Shown here: in pieces, positions 1 through 8,257 of the stretch
Numbering within the stretch: the first letter of the stretch is position 1
How the letters are laid out: each line of letters opens with the position of its first letter
Assembly (NCBI RefSeq): GCF_000430785.1
Contig: NZ_AUMR01000003.1
Location: 62,001-126,000, forward strand
Reading direction: 5' to 3'
From: Ectobacillus panaciterrae DSM 19096
Lineage (GTDB): Bacteria > Bacillota > Bacilli > Bacillales > Bacillaceae_G
DNA length: 64,000 bases
Program-made: the position numbers and the translations under genes
The notes under the pieces: model-generated
What the model was told of the DNA's origin: nothing
Databases searched by the model: none
What the model saw: only the letters and a program-made list of their open reading frames with translations

Positions 1-981
1 TTCTTCTTTTGGTACGTGTTTCATTTGTTCTTTTGTCGTGTGCGTCAGCACGTGCAAGCAAAGGCGCTGCAGGCGCGTCCACGTATAGCGTTTCGTTTTA
101 ATTGACTCCATGAAGGTCTTGAAGGATTCTGCACTTTTAATGGAGGACAGCAAACGATGTTCCAGTCCTTCTTCTGTCTCATATATTTGTTTCAGTTCTG
201 CCGGTGACATTGTCAGCAGTTTGTATTTCAATAAGGAAAAATATTTTTCCCAACCATGAAACAGACCATATGTACAATGATAGTCGTGCAGGTGTCGCAG
301 TGTTGAAGAAGGCATTACGCCGCTCGCTGTTTCTAAGCTGTTGGATTGAATGTGCTTGCGGATGCTCGTAGCGCTCGCTATGGAAGCTGTTGCGAACGCT
401 TCATCGTGATATTGAGCGCTTAAACGCTGTATGGTTTTTGGTATCATCCGGCTGTTTTGCTGCACAATCGCTTCCGTGTAATGAAATCCCAGAATATTAT
501 TTGGCTGTGAGAGGTCCAGCGCCTCGAATCCGGCAATTTCCGTATATGCCGCAGACAATGCTTTAGGGTAACTCACGCCTTCTTTCAGGTGCTTTTTAAT
601 CGCCTCGTTCAAGGTTTGACGGCACTCGTTTTGTGTGTGAACTGCAGAAAGAAACGGCTCAATTTTTCCGTTTTCGCTCCCGAAGCAAATTTCCTCTGCT
701 CCAAGTGCGTCCAATATGGAAACAGCTCCGCTTGCAAAGGTTTTCGCTTTTTGTGTAGAAAAAGCGTAGGGAAGCTCTGCTACGATATCAGCTCCGCCCT
801 CGAGCGCCATCTTAGTTCGCGCCCATTTTGATACAAGAGCCGGTTCGCCTCGCTGAAGAAATGATCCGCTCATGACAGCAATTACTGCATCAGCATCTGT
901 TATGTTTTTTGTTTCTTGCAAATGATAAGCATGTCCGTTATGAAATGGGTTATATTCTACAACTACACCCGCAGCTTTTAT
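1..981 (-). CDS. ylbM: YlbM/TmcAL, tRNA(Met) cytidine acetate ligase (partial; C-terminus outside window)
   Basis: The reverse strand encodes a protein whose first 20 residues contain VVEYNPFHNGHAYHL. The HNGH is the nucleotidyltransferase HxGH motif of the YlbM/TmcAL family, which uses ATP and acetate to make N4-acetylcytidine at the wobble base of elongator tRNA-Met. MSGSFLQRGEPA follows, and ATSIRKH lies further in. About 327 codons are present; the end lies beyond position 1. The start is odd. The family's initial MKA aligns with ATA-AAA-GCT at 981, and an AAAGGAGG ribosome binding site sits 8 bases upstream. The only in-frame ATG upstream is at 1008, which would put that ribosome site inside the gene. 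I place the start at ATA 981. The function call is confident; the start is an inference. The gene diverges from ylbN. Confidence 0.9.
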   Translation of the reverse strand, partial: MKAAGVVVEYNPFHNGHAYHLQETKNITDADAVIAVMSGSFLQRGEPALVSKWARTKMALEGGADIVAELPYAFSTQKAKTFASGAVSILDALGAEEICFGSENGKIEPFLSAVHTQNECRQTLNEAIKKHLKEGVSYPKALSAAYTEIAGFEALDLSQPNNILGFHYTEAIVQQNSRMIPKTIQRLSAQYHDEAFATASIASATSIRKHIQSNSLETASGVMPSSTLRHLHDYHCTYGLFHGWEKYFSLLKYKLLTMSPAELKQIYETEEGLEHRLLSSIKSAESFKTFMESIKTKRYTWTRLQRLCLHVLTHTTKEQMKHVPKEE

Positions 982-1078
982 GAGGACCGCCTCCTTTCTT
1001 TGTAGCATATAGTATAAAAACATGATAGTCTGTATATATTGTCTCGTAATAACTACATTATAGTGTAAAGAAAAAATA

Positions 1079-1107
1079 TTGACAAATGCATAATGGCTCG
1101 ATATAAT
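1079..1107 (+). promoter_or_regulatory. Sigma-A promoter of ylbN-rpmF
   Basis: A perfect vegetative promoter, TTGACA (1079-1084), a 17-base spacer and TATAAT (1102-1107), lies 28 bases before the ylbN start. Transcription should begin near 1114. That rules out the in-frame ATG at 1093, which falls inside the promoter. Confidence 0.85.
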
Positions 1108-1134
1108 TTTCTTTGTTGCCTTAGGGGTGATTTT

Positions 1135-1635
1135 ATGAAATGGTCAATCCATCAATTAAACAAATACCGTAGCAAAGGGCTAACGTTGGACGAAACAGTT
1201 AAGTTTGACGACGTGGCGGGATGGAATTCAGAGATTCGCAATGTTTCACCTGTCCGTGTCACTGGAAGAGCCGATCTTGGCGCCAGCAAATTTACATTTC
1301 ATCTGCATATACAAGGAACGATGGTACTGCCTTGTTCTAGAACGTTAGTAGATGTACCGTTACCTTTTGACATTGAAACAACTGAGGTGTTCTTAGCTTC
1401 TGAGGAAGAATATGAAGCTGATGCAAACATTCATTATTTACAAGGAGAAGTGCTTGACTTACTCCCTGTAATTAAGGAAAATATACTTCTGGAAATCCCA
1501 ATGCAAATTTTCAGCGAGACGGCATCAGACGGAGCACCGGCAAAGGGTCAAGGCTGGCAAGTAATTACAGAAGAAGGAAAGGCTGAGAAAGTCGATCCTC
1601 GTTTGGCAGGACTTGCAAAGTTTTTTGACAAGTAG
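1135..1635 (+). CDS. ylbN: YlbN, DUF177/YceD family protein
   Basis: A 166-residue DUF177 (YceD/YlbN) protein. The start ATG at 1135 follows AGGGGTGA and opens [15 protein letters not shown]. The middle holds the [11 protein letters not shown] stretch and the acidic tail typical of the family. Members sit directly upstream of rpmF in most bacteria, as here, and are linked to 23S rRNA accumulation or 50S assembly, although the biochemistry is unsettled. It shares the consensus promoter at 1079 with rpmF, which follows after 59 bases. An in-frame ATG at 1093 is rejected because it lies upstream of the expected transcript start. Confidence 0.9.
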   Translation: MKWSIHQLNKYRSKGLTLDETVKFDDVAGWNSEIRNVSPVRVTGRADLGASKFTFHLHIQGTMVLPCSRTLVDVPLPFDIETTEVFLASEEEYEADANIHYLQGEVLDLLPVIKENILLEIPMQIFSETASDGAPAKGQGWQVITEEGKAEKVDPRLAGLAKFFDK

Positions 1636-1694
1636 TGGAAGACCGGCTGAGGCCTTCAACAAAACTAACTCTCTCTTTTAAGGAGGTGGGAATA

Positions 1695-1868
1695 ATGGCT
1701 GTACCTTTTAGAAGAACTTCTAAAACAGTAAAAAGAAAGCGTCGCACGCACTTCAAATTGGCAGTGCCAGGTATGGTAGAATGCCCAAACTGCGGTGAAT
1801 TGAAATTAGGTCACCGTGTATGTAAAGCATGCGGTACTTACAAAGGTAAAGAAGTAATCAGCAAATAA
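1695..1868 (+). CDS. rpmF: 50S ribosomal protein L32
   Basis: A 57-residue L32 opening [19 protein letters not shown]. It has the zinc-ribbon pairs CPNC (near residue 30) and CKAC (near residue 43), so it is the zinc-binding C+ form. A strong AGGAGGTGGG ribosome site lies just upstream. It is the last gene of the ylbN-rpmF unit and is followed within 10 bases by a strong terminator. Length and sequence are normal for Bacillus L32. Confidence 0.98.
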   Translation: MAVPFRRTSKTVKRKRRTHFKLAVPGMVECPNCGELKLGHRVCKACGTYKGKEVISK

Positions 1869-1876
1869 TGCTGGTT

Positions 1877-1908
1877 AGCGCAGAGGGTTATCCCTCTGCG
1901 CTTTTTTT
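1877..1908 (+). terminator. Rho-independent terminator after rpmF
   Basis: A perfect 11-base stem, AGCGCAGAGGG paired with CCCTCTGCGCT, with a TTAT loop and a run of seven T. Confidence 0.95.
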
Positions 1909-1910
1909 AT

Positions 1911-1988
1911 GTCTAGCTCCACCGGCAAGCTCCTCCTGTCAGAGAATCTCTGCCTTTCGGAGCTGAACGAGCCGGTTCCGCTTTTTTT
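1911..1988 (+). repeat. Intergenic repeat, GTCTAGCTCC...GAACGAGCCGG family, copy 1
   Basis: It starts with GTCTAGCTCCACCGGC and ends with CTGAACGAGCCGGTTCCGC plus a T run. CCGGC and GCCGG pair as outer arms, with AGCTCC/GGAGCT inside. The same ends recur at 26880-27051 and 34209-34520. It begins immediately after the rpmF terminator. No coding capacity was recognised. Confidence 0.75.
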
Positions 1989-2061
1989 ATATTCATAAAG
2001 GGATTTGTATACTTTTCTCGAAATTTAGTACATGTAAAAATGTGCAGAGGTGAGTCAAGGC

Positions 2062-2814
2062 GTGAAAAAAGTGCTGGTAGAACGAGATGAACTAGGGGCA
2101 GTTTGGGTTACCTTAAACCGCCCGGAGCGAAGAAATGCTATTGATTATGAAGTGATGGATGCTTTGGATGAAATACTGGAAGAAGTGAAGTATAGCAAGG
2201 ATAAGGCGCTTGTAATAACGGGAGCAGGAGAAGCGTTTTGTTCCGGCGGTGATCTGCAGGTATTTCATGCATTGCGGACAGAAGCGGAAGCATATCCTAT
2301 GCTAAAGAAAATGGGAGATGTGTTATATAAACTTATGACGCTACCAAAGCCCACCATCGCTTTGTTGAACGGTACAGCAGTTGGAGGAGGCTGTGAAATT
2401 GCTTCTGCCTGCGATTATCGGTTTGCTGCACACAAGGCGACAGTTGGGTTCGTACAAGGCAGATTGGCCATCACAACGGGATGGGGCGGCGCTGCAATGC
2501 TAGTTGAAAAGCTCAGCCATGATAAAGCAATGGAAATGCTATGCTCGGCGCGTCGTTATTCTGCAAAAGAGGCACAAGAGCTCGGATTTTTGCATGAAGT
2601 GTTTGACGATGATGAAAAACTATCATGTCAAAAATGGATGGAGGACACGCTCGTTCCGCGTGCGGAAGTGCTAGCGTCTTATAAAAAAACAGCGATTCGG
2701 AAATGGCGTGAAACGAACCTAAAGGAGCGCATGAAAGAAGAAATAAAGGAATGTGCGGTGCTTTGGGAAGCTGATGCGCATCATCAAGCCGTTTCATCTT
2801 TTTTAAAGCGTTAG
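2062..2814 (+). CDS. Enoyl-CoA hydratase/isomerase (crotonase) family protein
   Basis: A 250-residue crotonase-fold protein. GEAFCSGGDLQVF (about residues 60-72) and the oxyanion-hole stretch GGGCEIASACDYRFAA are typical of acyl-CoA hydratases, isomerases and decarboxylases. FVQGRLAITTGWGGAAML follows. The GWGGA stretch resembles ethylmalonyl- or methylmalonyl-CoA decarboxylase-like members, so the substrate is open. I prefer GTG 2062 as the start, 8 bases after GAGGTGA. The GTG at 2050 overlaps that ribosome site. The gene stands alone between rpmF and rsfA. Confidence 0.85.
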   Translation: MKKVLVERDELGAVWVTLNRPERRNAIDYEVMDALDEILEEVKYSKDKALVITGAGEAFCSGGDLQVFHALRTEAEAYPMLKKMGDVLYKLMTLPKPTIALLNGTAVGGGCEIASACDYRFAAHKATVGFVQGRLAITTGWGGAAMLVEKLSHDKAMEMLCSARRYSAKEAQELGFLHEVFDDDEKLSCQKWMEDTLVPRAEVLASYKKTAIRKWRETNLKERMKEEIKECAVLWEADAHHQAVSSFLKR

Positions 2815-2901
2815 AAAAATTACATATTTTTCATACTTTGTCATTCTATCTTTTCTAGCAGGTGCATATGTTTAGTAAAAAATGCTCAAGGAGGGATAGA
2901 A

Positions 2902-3444
2902 GTGGCAACAACACGTCAGGACGCTTGGACCGAGGATGAAGATTTGCTGCTGGCAGAAGTCGTATTGCGCCATATTCGCGAAAGCGGCACGCAGCTGTCG
3001 GCATTCAAGGAAGTCGGCCGCAGTTTATCAAGAACTCCAGCTGCTTGCGGATTTCGATGGAATTCTTCAGTGAGAAAGCAGTACAAAGAGCAAATTGAGG
3101 AAGCGAAGCAGCAGCGCAAGGGAGCACTCGCTCCAGCAGCTGCTGAAGAAGTGCAGGCCTCTGTGCTTACGATGGACCTCGTGATTTCTTTCTTGCAGAA
3201 TTACAAGGAAAGGAGGCAAGAGCCTACAGCGGATTTGCTTGAACGCATTCAATTTTTAGAACAGAAAACTGAACAGCTGCAAAAGGAAAAGGATTGGCTT
3301 TTAAAGAAGCTTTCTATATATGAAGAGGAATATAAAACATTGTTTGAGTATATCGATCAAAAACGGAATTTTGTAGCGGGAGATCATGAGAATAAAATGC
3401 AATTGCTGCGGGAACGAAATGTTTTGGAGAAAATTGAAAAATAA
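2902..3444 (+). CDS. rsfA: RsfA family prespore-specific transcription regulator
   Basis: A 180-residue protein starting at GTG 2902, eight bases after CAAGGAGGG. Residues 7-60 form a Myb/SANT-like helix-turn-helix ([18 protein letters not shown], then [20 protein letters not shown]). A charged coiled coil fills about residues 110-150 ([20 protein letters not shown]). This layout fits RsfA, a sigma-F-dependent regulator that tunes forespore genes in Bacillus subtilis. Several Bacillus paralogues share the fold, so the exact paralogue is less certain than the family. It converges on ylbP. Confidence 0.85.
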   Translation: MATTRQDAWTEDEDLLLAEVVLRHIRESGTQLSAFKEVGRSLSRTPAACGFRWNSSVRKQYKEQIEEAKQQRKGALAPAAAEEVQASVLTMDLVISFLQNYKERRQEPTADLLERIQFLEQKTEQLQKEKDWLLKKLSIYEEEYKTLFEYIDQKRNFVAGDHENKMQLLRERNVLEKIEK

Positions 3445-3472
3445 AAAACAGCTGTGCGCAGCTGTTTTTTTA
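3444..3472. terminator. Bidirectional terminator between rsfA and ylbP
   Basis: AAACAGCTG, a TGCG loop and CAGCTGTTT, flanked by A-rich and T-rich sides. The hairpin can end transcripts from both the rsfA side and the convergent ylbP side. Confidence 0.85.
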
Positions 3473-3931
3473 TGCAGTTTCTTCTCTTGAAAGCGTATTC
3501 AAATTTGCTTGAGGATACCAGACGTAAAAAGATTCATCTTCATGTATCATTTTTTTAAAGCCTTGCTTTTCCCAAAACTCCTCGGAATGAACGCGGGCAG
3601 TTGTTTTAATAGGAAGTCGTAAGCTTTTCGCATAATTTACAAGAGCGCTTCCGAACCCTTTTCGCTGGAGGGCTGGGAGCACCTCAAGTTTAAATAATTC
3701 TACGCATCGTCCTTCTATCAGCGATTGTTCTGTCATATACAAGCTCATGCGTGCTACGAGCGATTCGCCAAAGTAAATGCCGTAAAACGGAGATTCACTA
3801 TCGTCCTCAATAATATTTGCTTGTAAATCCTCAAGCATGGACAGCTCTTGTGCGCCGCACCCCTTAAATTTTTTGAACTCTTCCAATGTTTTATAGTTTA
3901 CAAGCAAGCGCTCTACCTTTGGAATATACAT
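3470..3931 (-). CDS. ylbP: GNAT-family N-acetyltransferase YlbP
   Basis: A 153-residue acetyltransferase-fold protein very like B. subtilis YlbP: KVERLLVNYKTLEEFKKFK near the start, then MLEDLQANIIEDDS and PFYGIYFGESLVARMSL. The acetyl-CoA loop is LPALQRKGFGSALVNYAK. The start at 3931 (MYIPKVERLL) follows AAGGGATG. A longer frame to 4000 is possible but adds a sequence foreign to the family. The substrate is unknown. It stops inside the shared terminator with rsfA. Confidence 0.88.
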   Translation of the reverse strand: MYIPKVERLLVNYKTLEEFKKFKGCGAQELSMLEDLQANIIEDDSESPFYGIYFGESLVARMSLYMTEQSLIEGRCVELFKLEVLPALQRKGFGSALVNYAKSLRLPIKTTARVHSEEFWEKQGFKKMIHEDESFYVWYPQANLNTLSREETA

Positions 3932-4092
3932 ATTCTCACATCCCTTTCTTGTTGTAAAATATAGAAAAGTAAAAATATTTACACTTCTATTATAATGCAT
4001 TTTGGAAAATTTATGAAGAGAAGAGCTTTCTTTCGGTATTTTGCCAAAAAATTTGCTACACTAAGCGTAGAAATACATAAGGAGAACAAATC

Positions 4093-4974
4093 ATGAAAAT
4101 CGGGATTATAGGATCGGGAGCCATCGGTTTACTGTTCGGGTATTATTTGCAAAAAGCATCAGCACAAGTGACAATGTATACGCGTACAACAGAACAGGCC
4201 GTGCAAATACGGGATAAAGGTGTGGTATGCAAAAGGGGTGATCAGGAGGATGCGGTGTTTCCTGATGCCCAAGCGTTGGACGAAGCTGTTCTTACAGATG
4301 ATTATTTGTTTGTAGCTGTGAAACAATATCAATTAGAATCATTGCTGCCTTGTTTGCATAACAGTGCAAGTAAAAATATTGTGTTTTTGCAAAACGGCAT
4401 GTCACATCTTTCTTTTATACAGGAAATGTCTGACAAGAACACAGCTGTTGGAATCGTAGAGCATGGAGCGAAAAAAGAGGGGGCAGCAGTTGTGCGTCAT
4501 ACAGGATTAGGAGTGGCAAAGCTTGGCGTGGTAAATGGCACAAAACAAGACTTCCAGCCGGTATTTTCATTCTTCTCTTCCGTGTTTCCTCTTTTGGAAG
4601 AGGAGGATTGGAGAGAAACAGCAACCTATAAACTTATTATAAATGCATGCATCAACCCGCTTACAGCTTTATATAAGGTAAAAAACGGAGAATTGCTGGA
4701 AAATGAGCATTTTCAAGAAGTGATGAAACAAACGCTTTTGGAAACGCTAGGTGCACTTGGGGAAACTGACGAAGAAGGACATTGGGACCGTGTATGCAAA
4801 GTATGCCGCAATACTTCAGCGAATCAATCCTCCATGTTGACAGACATTTTGCACAAACGCCCGACCGAAGCGGATGCCATTCTTGGATACATTTTAAAAG
4901 AGGCGTATAGGCGCAATATACAAACTCCTATCATATCATTTTTGTATCAATCGATAAAAGGATTAGAACGATAA
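4093..4974 (+). CDS. 2-dehydropantoate 2-reductase family protein (PanE/YlbQ-like)
   Basis: A 293-residue Rossmann-fold reductase. The N-terminal MKIGIIGSGAIGLLFGYYL carries the GxGxxG NADPH-binding loop. The catalytic-lysine region of ketopantoate reductases is visible as INACINPLTALYKVKNGELL in the helical C-terminal half. PanE reduces ketopantoate to pantoate in coenzyme A synthesis. Its place beside ylbP and bshC matches ylbQ. ATAAGGAGAA precedes the ATG at a normal distance. Because several Bacillus carry two PanE-like proteins, the family is firm and the in vivo role is probable. Confidence 0.85.
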   Translation: MKIGIIGSGAIGLLFGYYLQKASAQVTMYTRTTEQAVQIRDKGVVCKRGDQEDAVFPDAQALDEAVLTDDYLFVAVKQYQLESLLPCLHNSASKNIVFLQNGMSHLSFIQEMSDKNTAVGIVEHGAKKEGAAVVRHTGLGVAKLGVVNGTKQDFQPVFSFFSSVFPLLEEEDWRETATYKLIINACINPLTALYKVKNGELLENEHFQEVMKQTLLETLGALGETDEEGHWDRVCKVCRNTSANQSSMLTDILHKRPTEADAILGYILKEAYRRNIQTPIISFLYQSIKGLER

Positions 4975-5056
4975 GAGAAAATTTTTGCTTTTACATACAA
5001 CTTTGAATACAATTTTGTTGGTGAACAACGTCTGGAGATGAAAGGAAGAAGTTTTT

Positions 5057-6676
5057 ATGGAGATAAAAGAAATCTCTGTTCCGCTCCTTGGGGGTGCAGC
5101 AGGAGACTACTTGAAGGGAAGAGAGGAGATTACGTCCTTTTTTGATTACCAGTTACAAGAGAACGTATTTCAAAAGCGAGCGGAGGACTTGCAGGGACGC
5201 ACATATCCGAGACGTGAACTTGTATCGCATTTATTGCGCTATAACGAGCGCTTCGGAGCAGGTTCCAAAACGATCAATAATATACATGCGCTTGAAAAGT
5301 CTGATACGGTTGCTGTAATCGGAGGTCAGCAGGCAGGTGTGTTGACTGGTCCTTTATATACCATTCATAAAATCGTTTCCATTATCCAGCTTGCAAAAGA
5401 GCAGGAGAAAAAGCTTGGAGTGCGCGTTGTCCCCGTCTTTTGGATTGCGGGAGAGGATCACGATATGGATGAAATTAATCATGTGCACGTGATGAGCAAT
5501 GGAAGAGTTAAAAAATCGATTTTGCCTCAAATGACCGAAAAAAAAGCAAGTGCTTCTCAAACGCCTTTGCATCATGAGTTAAGCTTTGCATGGGTGGAAA
5601 GTATATTTAAAACCTTCCGTGAAACAAAGCATACAAAGCAGCTGCTGCAGCTTGTGAAGGAATGTCTGCGCCGCGCTGAAACATATACAGACTTTTTTGC
5701 GTATATCATTACAGAATTGTTTAAGGAAGAGGGGCTGATCCTTGTTGATTCGGGTTCATCTGAGCTGCGAAAATGGGAAGCGCCGTTCTTTTGTGATCTT
5801 TTGGAGCAACATAAGGGAATTCAAGAAGCGCTTCAAAAGCAGCAAAAAGCCTTGCAAAGCCGAGGCTATACGCCGTTAATTACAACGAAGTCAGAAGCGG
5901 TGCATCTATTCCTGGATATAGAGGGAGAAAGATGGCTGATTGAAAAAAAAGGAAATGTCTTTTCTTGCAAAGACGGAGAGATGTCATTTACCTTAGAAGA
6001 ATTGCTGCTAATAGCAAAGGAAACGCCTGAACGTCTGAGCAACAATGTAGTAACGCGTCCCCTTATGCAAGAATACTTGTTTCCGACATTGGCTTTTATC
6101 GCCGGACCGGGAGAGGTTGCTTATTGGGCTGAGCTGCAGCAGGTATTTCATGAAATAGGGTTTATCATGCCTCCCGTTATCCCAAGGCTTATGATCAGCT
6201 ATGTGGAGGGCCATATTGCAGCAGATTTGCAGGATATGTCTGTTTCTATAGAGGATGCATTTGCAAAACGAATTGAAAAGATAAAAGAAGCATGGCTGTT
6301 TGAGCAGACAACAGAACCAATTGAAGATATTTTTATGCAGGCTCGAAATGAAATGGAACAGACGCATGCCGCTTTACGAGCGCTTGCAGAACGCATGAAT
6401 CCGGGCTTGACGGCATTTGCGATGAAGAACAAACATAAAATTGAAGAACAGCTGCAAGTATTGGAACGTGCCATTCAAAGGGATATTGAAATGAAGCATG
6501 CCGTGAGTTTAAATAAATTCCGCCGTATGGAGAGCGCCCTGCAGCCCATGGGTTCCCTGCAAGAGCGCGTATGGAACGTGTTCTATTATATGAATGAGTA
6601 CGGTTTTTCGTTTATTCACGATCTAGTGGGACTGCCGTTCGCATGGGACAACACACATAAAATCGTAAAGATATAA
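5057..6676 (+). CDS. bshC: Bacillithiol biosynthesis cysteine-adding enzyme BshC
   Basis: A 539-residue protein, the same length as B. subtilis BshC (YllA). It is the putative cysteine ligase that completes bacillithiol from glucosaminyl-malate. Hallmarks are VAVIGGQQAGVLTGPLYTIHK (about residues 86-106), PVFWIAGEDHDMDEINH and FIAGPGEVAYWAEL. The C-terminal coiled-coil region (about residues 400-480) and the YGFSFIHDL ending are also typical. GAAAGGAAG precedes the ATG. The gene is followed by a strong terminator. It marks the organism as a bacillithiol-producing Firmicute. Confidence 0.95.
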   Translation: MEIKEISVPLLGGAAGDYLKGREEITSFFDYQLQENVFQKRAEDLQGRTYPRRELVSHLLRYNERFGAGSKTINNIHALEKSDTVAVIGGQQAGVLTGPLYTIHKIVSIIQLAKEQEKKLGVRVVPVFWIAGEDHDMDEINHVHVMSNGRVKKSILPQMTEKKASASQTPLHHELSFAWVESIFKTFRETKHTKQLLQLVKECLRRAETYTDFFAYIITELFKEEGLILVDSGSSELRKWEAPFFCDLLEQHKGIQEALQKQQKALQSRGYTPLITTKSEAVHLFLDIEGERWLIEKKGNVFSCKDGEMSFTLEELLLIAKETPERLSNNVVTRPLMQEYLFPTLAFIAGPGEVAYWAELQQVFHEIGFIMPPVIPRLMISYVEGHIAADLQDMSVSIEDAFAKRIEKIKEAWLFEQTTEPIEDIFMQARNEMEQTHAALRALAERMNPGLTAFAMKNKHKIEEQLQVLERAIQRDIEMKHAVSLNKFRRMESALQPMGSLQERVWNVFYYMNEYGFSFIHDLVGLPFAWDNTHKIVKI

Positions 6677-6708
6677 AATCCTGCATTTTTTATGCAGGAT
6701 TTTTTTTC
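6676..6708 (+). terminator. Rho-independent terminator after bshC
   Basis: AAATCCTGCAT pairs with ATGCAGGAT across a T-rich loop, followed by eight T. It separates bshC from the dcw cluster. Confidence 0.9.
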
Positions 6709-6851
6709 TCTGTGTGGAATTAATTGTAAAAAAGTAAACGCTATGTAATATTAGTAATACTACAGGAACAAAAAAACAAAATAGTCGGCATTATTTTACA
6801 AAGGAAATACAAATGTAAGCTAATTATTGTTATAATTCGACAGGATTTTTA

Positions 6852-6891
6852 TTAACATTTTCGTAAAAGATGATAAAATTTAGTATATAAT
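6852..6891 (+). promoter_or_regulatory. Candidate sigma-A promoter(s) of rsmH and the dcw cluster
   Basis: TTAACA (6852-6857), 16 bases, then TAAAAT (6874-6879) preceded by TGA, an extended -10. A second TATAAT lies at 6886-6891. The 236 bases between the bshC terminator and rsmH contain no gene. mraZ, normally here, is absent, so these signals probably drive rsmH directly. Confidence 0.5.
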
Positions 6892-6944
6892 AGAGAAATG
6901 AGTAGAATTTTAAAAGGGATTATTTTACAGAAGTAGGTGCAACG

Positions 6945-7877
6945 ATGTTTAATCACATAACAGTGCTGTTAAAGGAAACAGTAGACGGTTTACATATTAA
7001 ACCAAATGGAACATATGTGGATTGTACACTTGGCGGAGGAGGTCATAGCGCGTATTTATTATCGCAGCTTTCCGAAGAAGGACGCCTCATTGCCTTTGAC
7101 CAGGACGATACAGCCATAGCGCATGCAAAAGAAAAGTTTCGTGCATATGGAGACCGTTTTACTGCAGTAAAAAGCAATTTTCGTTATTTAAAAGAAGAGC
7201 TCTATGAAATCGGAATCACACAGGTAGACGGTGTATTATTTGACCTCGGTGTATCCTCGCCGCAGCTGGACACGCCGGAACGCGGATTCAGCTATCATCA
7301 TGATGCTCCTCTTGACATGAGAATGGACCAGCACGCTTCGTTAAGTGCATATGATGTTGTAAACAAATGGCCTTACGAAAAGCTGGTAAAAATCTTCTTC
7401 CAATACGGGGAAGAAAAATTTTCAAAACAAATCGCAAGAAAAATTGAAGCGTATCGGGAACAGCAGCCGATTGAAACAACGGCACAATTGGTGGAATTAA
7501 TTAAGGAAGGCATACCTGCTCCGGCAAGAAGAACAGGAGGTCATCCTGCCAAGCGCGTGTTTCAAGCCATCCGTATTGCCGTTAATGATGAGCTTCAGGT
7601 TTTTGAAGATGCAATTGAAGCAGCGATTGAAATAACTAAGCCGGGCGGAAGAATCAGCGTAATTACGTTCCATTCATTAGAGGACCGGATTTGCAAAACG
7701 ACTTTTAAAAAGCATAGCAGCATCCCTCCATTGCCGCCGGGATTACCTGTCATTCCGGATGAGTTCAAACCGAAGCTGAAACTGATTACAAGAAAGCCGA
7801 TTCTGCCTTCTGAGGAAGAGCTGGGAGAGAATAATCGATCGCGCTCCGCTAAGCTGCGAATAGCTGAAAAATTATAG
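6945..7877 (+). CDS. rsmH: 16S rRNA (cytosine-1402-N4)-methyltransferase RsmH (MraW)
   Basis: A 310-residue class I SAM methyltransferase that modifies C1402 of 16S rRNA in the decoding centre. The SAM loop is [15 protein letters not shown] (about residues 25-39). Other RsmH marks are [50 protein letters not shown] and ISFHSLEDR-like [10 protein letters not shown]. Length and order of motifs are normal. It is the first gene of the cluster here, followed after 11 bases by ftsL. The usual upstream mraZ is missing. Confidence 0.97.
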   Translation: MFNHITVLLKETVDGLHIKPNGTYVDCTLGGGGHSAYLLSQLSEEGRLIAFDQDDTAIAHAKEKFRAYGDRFTAVKSNFRYLKEELYEIGITQVDGVLFDLGVSSPQLDTPERGFSYHHDAPLDMRMDQHASLSAYDVVNKWPYEKLVKIFFQYGEEKFSKQIARKIEAYREQQPIETTAQLVELIKEGIPAPARRTGGHPAKRVFQAIRIAVNDELQVFEDAIEAAIEITKPGGRISVITFHSLEDRICKTTFKKHSSIPPLPPGLPVIPDEFKPKLKLITRKPILPSEEELGENNRSRSAKLRIAEKL

Positions 7878-7888
7878 GAGGGAAACAA

Positions 7889-8242
7889 ATGAGCAATTTG
7901 GCAGTGAAATATAAAAAACAGCAGCATCGTTCGCAAATGCCAAAACAGGCTCCGCGACCGGTCAAGAAAGCGAAGATTACATTGCTGGAAAAATTGCTGT
8001 ATACGGCTTTTATTGCGTTTTTACTGTATGCAGCTGTAGCCCTTATCAGCAACAAAACGATGCTGTACGAAGCAAATACGGAAGCCTCTAAACTGCAAAA
8101 AACGATTGAAAAGCAAAAGACAACAAACAATGATTTGAAAGCTGAAGTCGAACAGCTCAGCCGCTACGAGCGCATTGCGAAGATAGCGGAAAAAATGGGG
8201 CTTAAAATTGATGAAAACAACGTTAAAGGGGTAAATCCATAA
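7889..8242 (+). CDS. ftsL: Cell division protein FtsL
   Basis: A 117-residue bitopic division protein. A basic cytoplasmic tail (residues 1-32, rich in K, Q and R) precedes one membrane helix (about 36-55). An extracytoplasmic coiled coil follows (TEASKLQTIEKQ-like heptads, about 63-95), ending in the MGLKI element shared by FtsL proteins. FtsL pairs with DivIC and DivIB at the septum and helps recruit PBP2B. GGAGGG precedes the ATG. Sequence conservation in FtsL is low, so identity rests on topology and position between rsmH and pbpB. Confidence 0.93.
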   Translation: MSNLAVKYKKQQHRSQMPKQAPRPVKKAKITLLEKLLYTAFIAFLLYAAVALISNKTMLYEANTEASKLQKTIEKQKTTNNDLKAEVEQLSRYERIAKIAEKMGLKIDENNVKGVNP

Positions 8243-8257
8243 GCGAGCGTGATACAG

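Noticed and set aside
589-831. 80-codon forward frame opposite ylbM
   Set aside because: It lies on the complementary strand of the conserved ylbM coding sequence, with no ribosome site or family likeness.
1093-1134. Upstream ATG giving ylbN 14 extra residues
   Set aside because: It lies between the -35 and -10 of a perfect promoter, so it would not be transcribed. ATG 1135 has a good ribosome site.
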